Shown one piece after another: positions 46,240 to 56,800 of a stretch of 64,000 nt of DNA. Location: positions 1,642,501 through 1,706,500 of the forward strand of contig NZ_CP089391.1 in NCBI RefSeq assembly GCF_027594865.1, read 5' to 3'. Under the pieces are notes generated by a model. That model had not been told where the DNA came from, made no database searches, and saw only the letters and a program-made list of their open reading frames with translations. The DNA comes from Bradyrhizobium xenonodulans. Lineage in GTDB: Bacteria > Pseudomonadota > Alphaproteobacteria > Rhizobiales > Xanthobacteraceae. How positions within the stretch are numbered: the first letter of the stretch is position 1; each line of letters opens with the position of its first letter. A program made the position numbers and the translations under genes.

Positions 46240-47466
46240 ATGACGAGGCGGTCGATACTCTTCGTAACTGACGAGCTCTTCCTTCCCTTGCCGTCCAAGA
46301 ATGCGTCCGGTTGGCTATATTACACGGTGGCCGAGGCCTACAAAAAGCGAGGCTGGAAGGTTTATTGCGTTTCGTTCTTCCGGGACCCGAAGCTGGCAGG
46401 ATCGAGCGAAGTCAACTCTGCCTATAAGGAGCTTTTCTCGGATTTTCTTCTATTGCCGGGTTGGAATCGCGGAGGGCATCCGCTTGGGGCTGTGGGGCAG
46501 GTCTGGAGGGAGGTGCAGCGGGCGCTGACCGGCAATGTTCTGTCGTCCCACCCATTTCTGTTCACCAACAGCGTCGAAAACTCGCGTAGAGTTGCTAGAA
46601 AACTGAACCAGTGGCAGACCGACGCCATTTACCTCGCCAAGCCGCAATCGGTTCAACTACTCGGTCGAGTCCTACCTCAACTGTCCAATGGCCGAAAACC
46701 GCTCGTCGTGATGAGTGCTCACGATGATTTTGTTAACCGCGCGATCGCCTACCGGAGGACATATCAGAGACTGTTTGATGTGTTGAGTTTGCCGGAGATC
46801 CTGCGCGATCATGCTAATGCCTGGATACGGCATCATCTTGAGCGAATTGACGTTGCAGGTTCGCGGCAGGCTGAAGCGGAAATATTCGACGCGTGCCATT
46901 TGGTTCGCGTGGAGTCTGCGGATGAATTTGCCAATTACTCAGCCATTAACCGATCAAAAGCGAAGCTCTCTCACAAGCCGTTTTCCTATGTGGCCCCCGT
47001 TCAACAGTCTCGAGAGACAACGACTCAAGCGTTCGATGCCGGATTCATTGGCTCGAATGACGTGATGAATCTCGATGCAGTCTTGTACTTGCGAGACGTG
47101 ATACTGCCGATCATCCGGAAAGCGGCGCCAGAGTTTCGCGTGCTGGTTGCCGGAGGGATATCGAGCAAGGTAGGACCGCTCATCGAGGGTGTCGCAAATA
47201 TCACTGTCTGGGACCGTTTGGACGATGTATCGAAATTCTACCGCGCTATTCACGTTGCCGCGGTGCCCCTTCGCGCCGGCACCGGCGTCAGTATCAAGGT
47301 GCTGGAGGCGCTGTCGTTCGGCAAGCGGATCGTGAGCACTCCCGTCGGCGTTCGCGGGCTGCCGAACAAGCTGCTCGCCGATGCAATCGTAACCGGCGAT
47401 CCGAATGAGTTTGCGCATGCCTTGTTAAGGGAGCGAACCGGGTCCGCATGCACTAGAGCGAGCTAG
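46240..47466 (+). CDS. GT4-like glycosyltransferase
   Basis: 408 residues from ATG 46240 (GAGAGG seven bases upstream). Fold features are ILFVTDELFLPLPSKNASGW, VVMSAHDDFVNRAIAYRR, DAGFIGSNDVMNLDAVLYLR at the start of the C-domain, RVLVAGGISSKVGPLIEG, and AGTGVSIKVLEALSFGKRIV near the donor site. This is the group that uses a GTGVSIK loop in place of the usual EGF motif. It diverges from the flippase and is six bases ahead of the polymerase gene, so it is probably its operon partner. Confidence 0.82.
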   Translation: MTRRSILFVTDELFLPLPSKNASGWLYYTVAEAYKKRGWKVYCVSFFRDPKLAGSSEVNSAYKELFSDFLLLPGWNRGGHPLGAVGQVWREVQRALTGNVLSSHPFLFTNSVENSRRVARKLNQWQTDAIYLAKPQSVQLLGRVLPQLSNGRKPLVVMSAHDDFVNRAIAYRRTYQRLFDVLSLPEILRDHANAWIRHHLERIDVAGSRQAEAEIFDACHLVRVESADEFANYSAINRSKAKLSHKPFSYVAPVQQSRETTTQAFDAGFIGSNDVMNLDAVLYLRDVILPIIRKAAPEFRVLVAGGISSKVGPLIEGVANITVWDRLDDVSKFYRAIHVAAVPLRAGTGVSIKVLEALSFGKRIVSTPVGVRGLPNKLLADAIVTGDPNEFAHALLRERTGSACTRAS

Positions 47467-47472
47467 CCGCCG

Positions 47473-48786
47473 ATGGTCGATTTCGAAACCGCGGGACCGC
47501 GCGCGTTCATGGCGAGCGCTGGTCTGGGCGAGGGGCTGCTTGCTTCGGTCCTGATCTGCTATCTCTTGATCGCCGCAGATATCGTGCCCGGCGTGACCGA
47601 CCTTCAGGCTGTGTACGAACCCGGTTATCTCGATGTTGTCAACATAGACAAGGCCGGGGATGTCATACGGCAAGCTCTGCTCGCCCCGTTCTTTCTCGGT
47701 TCGGCCTATCTCCTGGTACGAGCCAGGCCGAAGGAGAATTTGAGACGGCTAGGCTGGCCGATCGCAGTTGTGATTGCAATCTGCTTCTTATCCGTCACTT
47801 GGTCGTCAGATCCCGCGGCGTCTCTCAGAAAGGCGCTTGGGCTATTCGGGACGACTTCTGTGGGTACGTACGTCGCCGGTCGATTAAGTTCATACCGCTT
47901 TGCAAGACTGGTGCAGATTGCAGTAATCGTGGCGCTTGCTGGTTCGTATGTATGGTTGTTCATCGCCCCCGACAAGGCTCTGGACACCAACGGTCAACTA
48001 CGCGGGCTCTTTAGTCACAAGAATATTCTGGGGCAATTTGCCGGCATTGGTTATCTTGCATTTCTTTCGTTAGGCCTAAGGGAAACAGGTCGTCGCAGGC
48101 TTGTGCAGCTTGGCGGCGCCGGAGCCTGCGTTCTGTCTCTGCTGCTGGCGAGTTCCGCGACGCCGTTGATCGCTATTGGATTCGTGACGGCTTGGGTCTA
48201 CGCGAGATCCCGATTAGGATTGCGACCTCGCGAATTGGCCGTGCTCACCATGGTGGTCTGCGTTGGGGCCGTTCTGTTCCTGATCGCGGCGCCTGACGCA
48301 TTTACTTCCCTTATCGGTCGGGACGTGACCCTGTCCGGGCGGACCAATATCTGGCAGTTCGCGTTGGAGATGGCTGCGGCGAAGCCCTTGCTGGGATATG
48401 GGTATGGCGTATTCTGGTTGGGGCCAAATTCGCCCGGATCACTGTTCTGGGACACGACTCTGCAGTTTGAATTGAGTGCCCACAACGGCTATTTGCAATG
48501 TCTTCTCGATATCGGGATGGTGGGGCTTTTGACCACCCTCGTCGCGGTGCTAAAACCTCTTCATAGGGTGCAGTCGTCGTCCGGCGTTAAGCGACCCTAC
48601 ATCGGTCGCCCCGAAAATTTCTCGGAATGGTTCCTGATTTTCTTTCTGATTCTCAACGTGGCAGAGATCCGCTTCTTCGATCCAACATCCGTCGTGACGT
48701 TCGTATTCGCCTATACCTCCGCTCACAGGGGAGGGAAGACTGGGGCAGCTAGCCAAGTTCGGGAAGGTCCGTCGCTTGCCCTTTAG
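47473..48786 (+). CDS. exoQ-like: ExoQ-like polysaccharide polymerase
   Basis: 437 residues with about ten membrane segments. NGQLRGLFSHKNILGQFAGI, SGRTNIWQFALEMAAAKPLL, GYGYGVFW and SAHNGYLQCLLDIGMVGLL are shared with ExoQ of S. meliloti and related Wzy proteins. In ExoQ the protein is needed for high-molecular-weight succinoglycan. Here it would polymerise repeat units in the periplasm. It follows the GT4 gene by six bases. It is more clearly a polymerase than the protein at 4193. Confidence 0.85.
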   Translation: MVDFETAGPRAFMASAGLGEGLLASVLICYLLIAADIVPGVTDLQAVYEPGYLDVVNIDKAGDVIRQALLAPFFLGSAYLLVRARPKENLRRLGWPIAVVIAICFLSVTWSSDPAASLRKALGLFGTTSVGTYVAGRLSSYRFARLVQIAVIVALAGSYVWLFIAPDKALDTNGQLRGLFSHKNILGQFAGIGYLAFLSLGLRETGRRRLVQLGGAGACVLSLLLASSATPLIAIGFVTAWVYARSRLGLRPRELAVLTMVVCVGAVLFLIAAPDAFTSLIGRDVTLSGRTNIWQFALEMAAAKPLLGYGYGVFWLGPNSPGSLFWDTTLQFELSAHNGYLQCLLDIGMVGLLTTLVAVLKPLHRVQSSSGVKRPYIGRPENFSEWFLIFFLILNVAEIRFFDPTSVVTFVFAYTSAHRGGKTGAASQVREGPSLAL

Positions 48787-49051
48787 CGGCGTCGCCCAAA
48801 CGATGCAGCCGGCGTCGAGAGCTCTCGGCGCAAGCGCGCCGCCGCTCATCAGGAAGCCGGTTGTTGCTTTTCCCAAAGAATGAGATTGCACACATTTTCG
48901 CCATTCACTGAATCGCCATGATATGATAAAAAACAATCACAAGTTGGACGATTTCGCCGTATGTTGGACTTACATGTGACGCTTGCAACGGATCGTTCCG
49001 CGATTGGAACTAATTTTTTTCGGTCTGGAGTGTATTGAAAGGCGGTACGGC

Positions 49052-50191
49052 GTGCGAATTGGAATTTTCGTTGAATTGTTCGCGCCCAGTGTAGGCGGAC
49101 AGGAATTGTTTTTTGAGGGGCTCTCGCGCCAATTCGTCAAGAATGGACACACCGTCGACATCCATTGCATCGGACACGCGTCCGGGTTGACCCCCGTGGA
49201 GTATGTGGACGGGATCACGATTTATCGATACCCCACGGATGCATCTTACAATGCACCGCGGTTCAAAATGATGAAGCGGGCTTGGCCGACGATCATTAAA
49301 TATGCGCTGCACGTTCGGCGGGTCGTCAAGGTGACAAGCTACGACGTGCTCTTCTTGAATCAGTGGCCGCTCCTGCATGCGGTCACGATTCCGAAATCGC
49401 AGCGCGCCAAAGCGGTGATGCACTGGTGCGAAATTCGCACCGGGCTGTTCTACAGAACGATTCAAGCTCTCCTGCCGCGGTTCGTGGCCAAGAATGTGGC
49501 GGTGAGTGAGGCGGTCGGCCGTTCGATCCAGCGCTACACCGCCAGACCGGTGCATACGCTTCCAAGCGGGATTGATGTCGAACTCTATCGCTCGCTTCCG
49601 CGGAATCGACGCTCAGGAATCTGCCATCTCGGCCGGATGGCGGCCCACAAGAATATTCCATTGTTGATCGATGCCTTTGAATTGTTGAAGGATCGGGGGT
49701 ACGTCGGCTCGCTTACCCTTGCCGGAGATGGGCCTGCTCTTGACGAGATCAGAGAGCGCGCTCGAATTTCCCGGCACGCATCTGATATTATCTTGCCTGG
49801 TTTGGTCTCGGACGCCGACAAGATCGAGCTGTTGTCGAGGTCTGAGGCTCTCGTCATCTCCAGTTTGCGGGAAGGATTTCCGAGAGTTGTCGCCGAGGCG
49901 ATGGCCAGCGGTTTGCCTGTTGTTACATGCGACTTTGAAATGAATGGGACAAAGGAAGTCGTAAGCTCGTATGATTGCGGGCTGGTGACGCTCCCGACTC
50001 CGGACTGCCTTGCTCAGGGCGTGCTTGGTGCGATTGCCCGCTGGGATCACTACTCCGCGACGGGCCGTTCAGCGGCGAAGACGCTCGCCTGGACCTTGAT
50101 AGCGGAAAGATTTGAGGAGCTAGTTGTTCCGGGTCTCGTCGATCGGGCTCCGTCTCCCCGTGGCCGTTTCAGTGAAGCTCGTGTCGCATGA
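49052..50191 (+). CDS. Family 4 glycosyltransferase
   Basis: 379 residues from GTG 49052, where AAAGGCGG sits seven bases upstream and the fold starts (VRIGIFVELFAPSVGGQELF). The frame continues back to 48983 without family match. Further motifs: VMHWCEIRTGLFYRTIQALL, ICHLGRMAAHKNIPLLIDAF, LTLAGDGPALDEIRER and SSLREGFPRVVAEAMASGLP with the EX7E pair. The stop overlaps the start of the epimerase gene (ATGA). It likely uses the sugar made by that enzyme, by inference. Confidence 0.87.
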   Translation: MRIGIFVELFAPSVGGQELFFEGLSRQFVKNGHTVDIHCIGHASGLTPVEYVDGITIYRYPTDASYNAPRFKMMKRAWPTIIKYALHVRRVVKVTSYDVLFLNQWPLLHAVTIPKSQRAKAVMHWCEIRTGLFYRTIQALLPRFVAKNVAVSEAVGRSIQRYTARPVHTLPSGIDVELYRSLPRNRRSGICHLGRMAAHKNIPLLIDAFELLKDRGYVGSLTLAGDGPALDEIRERARISRHASDIILPGLVSDADKIELLSRSEALVISSLREGFPRVVAEAMASGLPVVTCDFEMNGTKEVVSSYDCGLVTLPTPDCLAQGVLGAIARWDHYSATGRSAAKTLAWTLIAERFEELVVPGLVDRAPSPRGRFSEARVA

Positions 50192-51147
50192 AGCGAAAGA
50201 TCTTAATTGTAGGCGGCGCCGGCTTTGTCGGCCGACAACTCGTTCGAAAGTTGCAAGATCGGCACGACATTTGCGTAATTGACACGTTGAAGTTCGGAAA
50301 CCGCTTCGGCGAGGGTGGTAGTTCCAGAATTGTGCTGGAGAAGGTTGACATTCGGGATTGGCGCGCGGTCTCGAATGTCATGGAACGATTTCGCCCGGAA
50401 ATCCTGATCCATCTCGCGGCAATACACTTTATCCCCGAATGCGAGCGTGATCCGGCGCAGGCCGAGGAGGTCAATGTCCTCGGAACGATGAACCTGCTTC
50501 GCGCGTGTCCTGTCGGCACCCGCTTCGTTTTTGCCAGCAGTGGTGCGGTCTATCGTCCAGGCGATGGGCCTCACGACGAGTCGAGCTCGGTGGAGCCCGC
50601 CGATGTCTACGGCCTGACGAAGTTGCATGCCGAAAACTATGTGCGCTACTTCGTCAAGCAGAGAGGGTTGTGCGGTGCCGTCGTCAGGCTTTTCAACGTG
50701 GTCGGGCCGGGAGAAACCAGCCCGCATATCCTGCCCGAAATCATCTATCAGCTGAAGTCGGGGAGTACGAAGATCAAATTGGGGAATATTTGGCCTCAAC
50801 GCGATTACATCCATGTCGAGGACGCGGCCGAAGGATTTGGACGGGTCGCGCTGTACGGCGAGGTTCCGACGGGTGTAACGAAACTGATCAATCTGGGCAC
50901 CGGAACGCAATATTCGGTGTCGATGATCTTGGATCAATTGCGATCGCTCACAGGCCTTCCGATAGAGGTCGAGCACGACGCATCGCGTGCTCGCACGGTT
51001 GATCGGCCATTTCTGCAAGCGAGCATCGCCAGGATTAAAGCCGATTTTGGGTGGTCGCCCCGGTTGGATCTCGCTGCGGCATTGGCTGATCTTTGGAAAA
51101 ATCCGGATCTCGCCCCCAGTCTGGTTAACCAGTTGCGCAATGGCTAA
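50188..51147 (+). CDS. NAD-dependent sugar epimerase/dehydratase (extended SDR)
   Basis: 319 residues. NAD site ILIVGGAGFVGRQLVRKLQD. Catalytic SSGAVYRPGDGPHDE and YGLTK. Substrate-side motifs are FNVVGPGETSPHILPEIIYQ and QRDYIHVEDAAEGFGRV. The family includes UDP-glucose 4-epimerases, dehydratases and dTDP/GDP-sugar enzymes. The TSPHILPE insert is also seen in GDP-sugar reductase/epimerase types, so the exact reaction is open. It is coupled to the upstream GT4. Confidence 0.82.
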   Translation: MKRKILIVGGAGFVGRQLVRKLQDRHDICVIDTLKFGNRFGEGGSSRIVLEKVDIRDWRAVSNVMERFRPEILIHLAAIHFIPECERDPAQAEEVNVLGTMNLLRACPVGTRFVFASSGAVYRPGDGPHDESSSVEPADVYGLTKLHAENYVRYFVKQRGLCGAVVRLFNVVGPGETSPHILPEIIYQLKSGSTKIKLGNIWPQRDYIHVEDAAEGFGRVALYGEVPTGVTKLINLGTGTQYSVSMILDQLRSLTGLPIEVEHDASRARTVDRPFLQASIARIKADFGWSPRLDLAAALADLWKNPDLAPSLVNQLRNG

Positions 51148-51167
51148 CAAATTTGCTTCTGGCGTTC

Positions 51168-52274
51168 TCAACGCGGCCGGCGCGCGCGGCTTTGCGATAT
51201 AGCGCTCTCGTAGATGCGAAGATGCGCTGTGACCTGATTGTCTATCGAGAACGTTGTTGATGCAAACGACGCCGCGCGCGTGGCGAGTGATTGCGCCAAT
51301 TGAGGATAGTCAAGCAGTGACGAGAGGTGCTCAGCGAACTCTGTGGGGGCAAGCGGGTCGGCGAGAAGACCGGTTTCGCCGTGGCGTATGAGCTCTTGAT
51401 TGCCGGCGATTCTTGATGCGACGACCGGCAACCCCATCTTCATCGCCTCAACGACTGAAACCGGGACGCCCTCCCACAGCGAGGGCAGTACGAAGATTCG
51501 CGCCCTGGACATCAACTCGAGCGCGTCGGCCCGCGACTTGGTGCCGGTCATGGTGACTTGAGATTCGACCCCAAAGCTCCTGCAGTTCTCGCGCAGTGAC
51601 GTCTCCAGCTCTCCGCCGCCGACGATCAGCATTCTCGCGCTTGGTCGCTTCATCGCCGCCAGAATCTCTGGCAGCACGAGCGGGTTCTTCTGGGGATGCA
51701 GGCGCCCAACAAAGGCGACGTCAAACTCGGGCCGCTGGGAGATGATGCAGCCCGGGGGCAGCTCTACCCCGTTGTAGACCTGGCTCCATCGTCGTGGATC
51801 GTCGATCAGGCCTTCTCTATAAGCGAAAGCCTCGTCCGCCCTGCCAACCACGATTATCTGGTCCGCTCGGCCGATGCACAGTTTCTCCACCAACTTGAAG
51901 AACTGCCTGCTGCCGGGACCCTTCTGATCAAAGTGGAAGCCATGAACCGTATAAGCAAAGGCAGGACGCTTAGCCCGGGGCAGGAGCGACACTGGGAGCG
52001 CCGACCTCGCGCCATGGGCGTGAACGAGGTCAGGCGTCTCGCGCTCGAGCAGCTCCGAAATCCCGCGCGATATCCTGAGCACGTTTTTTCGGCGGCTGAA
52101 GTCGAAGCCAAATGTCTTCCACCCTTTTGCATTGGAGAGCTCGAAAAAATAACTTCCAGTCTGGGTAACGACGGTTGTTTCGATGCCACGTGCTGCCATG
52201 CCGGCGCACAATGTCTCTACGACGACCGGACCTCCTCCGGGATTTCCGTCGCCCATAATATGAACTACGCGCAT
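51168..52274 (-). CDS. Family 4 glycosyltransferase
   Basis: 368 residues. Starts MRVVHIMGDGNPGGGPVVVE with the glycine loop of the N-domain. LVHAHGARSALPVSLLPRAK and AYTVHGFHFDQ follow. The C-domain has VAFVGRLHPQKNPLVLPEIL, MLIVGGGELETSLREN and LPSLWEGVPVSVVEAMKMGL with the EX7E pair. It is transcribed alone, convergent with the epimerase gene and divergent from the PslG-like gene. Confidence 0.88.
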   Translation of the reverse strand: MRVVHIMGDGNPGGGPVVVETLCAGMAARGIETTVVTQTGSYFFELSNAKGWKTFGFDFSRRKNVLRISRGISELLERETPDLVHAHGARSALPVSLLPRAKRPAFAYTVHGFHFDQKGPGSRQFFKLVEKLCIGRADQIIVVGRADEAFAYREGLIDDPRRWSQVYNGVELPPGCIISQRPEFDVAFVGRLHPQKNPLVLPEILAAMKRPSARMLIVGGGELETSLRENCRSFGVESQVTMTGTKSRADALELMSRARIFVLPSLWEGVPVSVVEAMKMGLPVVASRIAGNQELIRHGETGLLADPLAPTEFAEHLSSLLDYPQLAQSLATRAASFASTTFSIDNQVTAHLRIYESAISQSRARRPR

Positions 52275-52374
52275 TTCTTTCAGACCGGTCTTCGTCGTCT
52301 AATTGGGTTCGAAAAAGTCGACCTATTGGGTATATGGTAGACATAGAGCAATGGGATGTTCGATGGAAGCGGCA

Positions 52375-53436
52375 ATGAATTTCAGAATCTGCACGCGAGT
52401 CCTGCGATCGATGAAGCGCATGACGAGGGTTTTGGCTTTCCTGGTGACGCTCGGCCCTCCTTCGGTTTGCTGGTGCGCCCCTGCGCAGAAGGGGATAAAC
52501 GCCGGCGACCTACTTTTCATGCCATCGTGGGAGCTCCGGTCCCGATTTGTGGAGTTCAGGGATATCGGTGTTAAATGGCTAAGACTGGAGTTCGACTGGA
52601 ATCGAATCCAGCCCGACAATCCCGACAGCTACATTATCCAGCAGCACGACAGGATTGTCGCGCTCGCCCGCGAGTTCAATATTTCCGTCCTGGGCCTGAT
52701 CTATTTCTGCCCGGCGTGGGCGAACGGTGGTCAGAAGCCGCCGGCATTTCCTCCGGCAGACCCAACTGCTTTCGGCCGATTCGCGGCGTACCTTGCGACG
52801 AGATACGCATCTGCCGGTGTCCGGCATTGGGAGATATGGAATGAGCCGAATCTTGGCAGCAGCTGGGAGCCCGCTCCATCGCCCCCGCAATATGTTGCGC
52901 TCTTAAAGGTGGCCTACGAAGCCATCAAGAGGGTCGACAGCGGAGCGACCATCATATCGGGCGGCTTGGCGCAGCCAAACAACACCGGCACTACCATGCG
53001 CGCTGCAGAATTCCTGGATGCGCTGTACAGGAACGGAGCGCGTCCGTTCTTCGATGCGGTCAGCAACCATCCATATACGTCTCCGAGTCCTCCGGATCGG
53101 CCGGACGGAAATTCGTGGCAGCAAATGGAAAGCTCGGATGGTTTGCGAGGGATCATGGACAAGTACCACGATCAGGACAAGCTCATCTGGGTGACCGAGT
53201 ATGGCGCTCCGACAGACGGAGAAGCAAACACAGTTATTTCCGAGACGGCTCAGGTCCAGCTTCTCAAGTCCGCCTTCGGACTTGCCTCGCGCAGGCCAGG
53301 TCTCGGACCAGTTTTTTGGTACAACTTCAGAGATTGGTGTTCAAAAGGTAAGACTGACCCCGATTGCTATTATGGACTCGTGAGATTCGATAAGTCTCGA
53401 AAACCTTCCTACGCAGCATTCATCGATTTGCACTGA
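52375..53436 (+). CDS. Secreted clan GH-A glycoside hydrolase, PslG/GH39-like
   Basis: 353 residues from ATG 52375 (GGAAG seven bases upstream). A signal peptide covers about 1-35 (MTRVLAFLVTLGPPSVCWCA). The TIM barrel shows FRDIGVKWLRLEFDWNRIQP, acid/base E157 in HWEIWNEPN, and nucleophile E276 in WVTEYGAP, the clan GH-A pattern. It resembles PslG of Pseudomonas, a GH39 endoglycosidase of the Psl biofilm locus that trims polymer in the periplasm. It lies next to the GH-A/repeat-module protein at 53823, which has a different catalytic sequence. Presumed role: release or shortening of the EPS. Confidence 0.87.
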   Translation: MNFRICTRVLRSMKRMTRVLAFLVTLGPPSVCWCAPAQKGINAGDLLFMPSWELRSRFVEFRDIGVKWLRLEFDWNRIQPDNPDSYIIQQHDRIVALAREFNISVLGLIYFCPAWANGGQKPPAFPPADPTAFGRFAAYLATRYASAGVRHWEIWNEPNLGSSWEPAPSPPQYVALLKVAYEAIKRVDSGATIISGGLAQPNNTGTTMRAAEFLDALYRNGARPFFDAVSNHPYTSPSPPDRPDGNSWQQMESSDGLRGIMDKYHDQDKLIWVTEYGAPTDGEANTVISETAQVQLLKSAFGLASRRPGLGPVFWYNFRDWCSKGKTDPDCYYGLVRFDKSRKPSYAAFIDLH

Positions 53437-53822
53437 CGGACTGAGACTACGGTTGTCCGCACAACGTGCACGGAGTATCGGTAAATACTGTGCTGCGCTA
53501 CAGGCTGCGTCGTCCTGCTCCGGTCAGGATCTCCGGTCGCATCAGCGAGGTGCGGAGCTGGCCGCTTCGACCGAAAAATTGATTATCCGTAGTTGCACGG
53601 GAAGCAGCTGGCCTCGCCTCGCTCGCAACATGCCGCTAAGCTTTAGCCCTTGTTGCAACTGCACTTTCTCAGAGATTAAGGCATCATTATCGCTACCAGA
53701 TCGACCTTGATCTTCTTTCACAGATAAAAACGACAAAAGCCCATTTAATTGATTGCAATGCCTGTCGCGTACGCTGTGACTAATACGACCGGTCATCCTG
53801 GTCGTCGTTGCAGGGCCATTTT
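53437..53822. other. Non-coding region upstream of the second giant glycosidase
   Basis: 386 bases; the last 120 are AT-rich and probably hold the promoter, but no clear box pair is seen. No similarity by eye to the region upstream of the RTX-GH16 gene, although the two proteins share a 3' module. Confidence 0.45.
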
Positions 53823-56800
53823 ATGACGACCGCCATTTCAAATGTGACAGCAATCGACGCCTCCAAGCTCGTGCAGTCCGTAGGTGTAAATACTCACCTT
53901 GGTAACTGGACGGTTTACGAGAATATTTGCTTGGTCGAGAGTTCGCTCGCGTATCTCGGAGTGGACACTGTCCGCGATGGCAGCATGTTCTCGACGGCGC
54001 ACGCTCAGGCAGCCTATTCACAACTGGCAACTGACGGGATCAAGTTTGACTTTTTCACACCGCCCGGCACTAACCTTTCGACCTTCATCAAGCAGCTTGA
54101 TGCATTCGTCGTGGCCCACCCTAGCGGCTTGTTCGCGATTGAGGGTCCGAATGAGGTGGACATCCAGGCCTTCACCTACAACGGCAGTTCGTCCTTATCG
54201 AGCGCGGCCGCGTTCCAGCAGGCACTGTATGCTGCGGTCCAGGCCGATGCAAAAATCGCGAACGTGCCGGTTTACAACCTCACGCTATCTCAGCCGAATG
54301 GCGCCAACTATAGCCAAGTGGGAAATCTCTCGTCGTCGGCCGACTACGCCAATATTCACGCCTACGTCTGGTCCGGGACGACGCCGAACCAGGTTTTGCT
54401 GAATGACATAAAGATTGCGCAATCGGACGCAGCCGGATTGCCCGTCATCTTCACCGAAACGGGCTACGACACGATGACGAGCGATTCCATGAGCGGAGTC
54501 GATCAGACCGTCCAAGCGAAGTACACGCTTGACACGCTGATGGACGCGTTCAAAGCGGGCGTCGCGCAGACGTTCCTTTATGAACTCTTCGATGAGGCAT
54601 CTGACCCGAACTATACGAACAAGGAAGCTCATTTCGGTCTGTTTAACAACGATGGCAGTCCGAAGCTCGTCGCAACCGCAATACACAACCTTACGACAAT
54701 TCTGAGCGACCCGAATGCGTCGCAACCATTCACGCCCGGTAGCCTCGCCTATAGCTTAGACAACATGCCGTCCAGCGCCAACCAGTTGCTGCTGCAGCAG
54801 CACAATGGAGCATTTGATCTGGTGCTGTGGGATGAGCATGTTATCTGGGACCCGACTAAGCAGAAAGAGGTCGCGTCACCGACCAGCGACGTAATGCTCA
54901 ATCTCGGCAAATCGTACGGGGTTGTCTACGTCTACGACCCTCTGGTTGGGACTAGCCCGATCGCGACCTATACCAACGTCTCGCAGATTCACGTTTCCCT
55001 CACAGATCATCCACTTGTCATTCAGATCGGCGCCGGCAGTGCGGAGTCAGGTTCATCTTCCTCGGCAGGCGCGATCACGGATACAACCGCGCCGGCTGCA
55101 CCAAGCATTGCGACGTTCTCGCCTGACAGTAACGTTGCGGGCGATGGCATCACGAAGGCCAATCAGCTGACGCTGGCTGGGACGGCGGAGGCCGGCAGCA
55201 AGGTCCTGGTGTTCGATGGAGCGACCCAGGTCGGCACCGCCACGGTCGATGCCAGTGGCAACTGGTCGTTTGCGACCGGCACGCTGGTCGATGGCACCCA
55301 TGTCTTCACCGGCCAGGCGGTGGACGCGGCCGGCAATGTCAGCGCGACGTCTGGCGCCTTGAGCGTCGCGGTCGATACCGTCGCGCCCAATGCTCCGAAG
55401 ATCGTCTCGGACACAATCGGCTCATCTAGCACGATAGGTGTTGCTGGAACGGCGGAAGCGGGTAGTACGATCAAGTTGTATGAAGGAAGCAGCCTGCTGG
55501 GCACCGCGGTGACGGCGTCTAATGGTGTATGGAGTATCACGACCGGATCTCTTGCGCAGGGGGCGCATGTATTCACGGCGACCGCAACAGATGCAGCTGG
55601 CAATTCGAGCGGCCTTTCAGCTGCGTTTGACCCGCTCGTTGGGACATTGATCGAGGCAGCTGGAACGACCAGTCTGATAAGCGCTGGAAACAACTTCTAT
55701 CTGTCTAATGCCGGTACAGATGTGCTGCTGAAATTCGGTGGCACAGCGTACGTGGCCGGACAGTTCAGCGGCTGGGCGCCGATTGGTGCGGAGGCGACAT
55801 CGACCGGCTTTGAGGTTGCCTGGAAGAATTCGATGACCGGCCTGTACACGGTGTGGAATACCGACAGCAACGGCAATTTCACGTCCAATCTCCTCAGCAA
55901 GGTGTCCGGAACGAGCGCGTCTTTTGAGTCGATCGAGACTTTATTCAATCAGGATCTCAACCGCGACGGCGTGATTGGTATTCCCAACAAGACAATCGAG
56001 GCGGTCGGCTCCACCAGCCTGGTTCAGCTTGGCGGCAATTTCTTGCTCAATCCGATCGCCGGCGGAGCCGGCCCGACCTTGAAGTACGGTGGCGTGGCGT
56101 ACGTGGCCGGACAGTTCAGCGGTTGGGTGCCGCTTGGTGCGGAGGCGACATCGAGTGGTTATGACGTTGCTTGGAAGAACACCTCGACCGGGCTGTACAC
56201 GGTGTGGACCACCGACAGCAACGGCAACTTCGCCTCGAACCTGCTCAGCAACGTGTCGGGGACGAACGCGTCTCTTGCATCGGTCGAGACGGTGTTTCAG
56301 CAGGACCTTAACGGCGACGGGGTGATCGGCTTGCACACGACGACCATTGAGGCCTCGGGCGCAACCAGCCTGCTGCAGGTTGGCAGCAATTATTTCCTCG
56401 GAGGAAGTGGACCCACCTTGAAATATGGTGGCGTGGCGTACGTGGCCGGACAGTTCAGCGGCTGGGTGCCTCTTGGCGCTGAGGCGACCTCGAACGGCTA
56501 TGATGTTGCCTGGAAGAACACCTCGACAGGACTATACACGGTGTGGACCACCGACAGCAACGGCAACTTCACTTCGAACTTGTTTAGCAATGTGTCGGCG
56601 ACGAGCGCATCCTTGAAATCGGTCGAGACGGTGTTTCATCAGGATCTCAACGGCGATGGGCCGATCAATACGTCTTCGACCGTGCTCGACATCTCCGGAA
56701 AGATCGCGCTGACATTGCCCAATATGAGCCAACCGGTGATGCTCGAACCGGGAGCTGTGCTCGAACTGGCTGGAGCGGCTTCTGGATCGGTCACGTTCAA

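Noticed and set aside
50203..51171. A 322-codon minus-strand frame opposite the epimerase gene
   Set aside because: The plus strand carries the NAD site and YxxxK motif and is coupled to the upstream GT4 gene.
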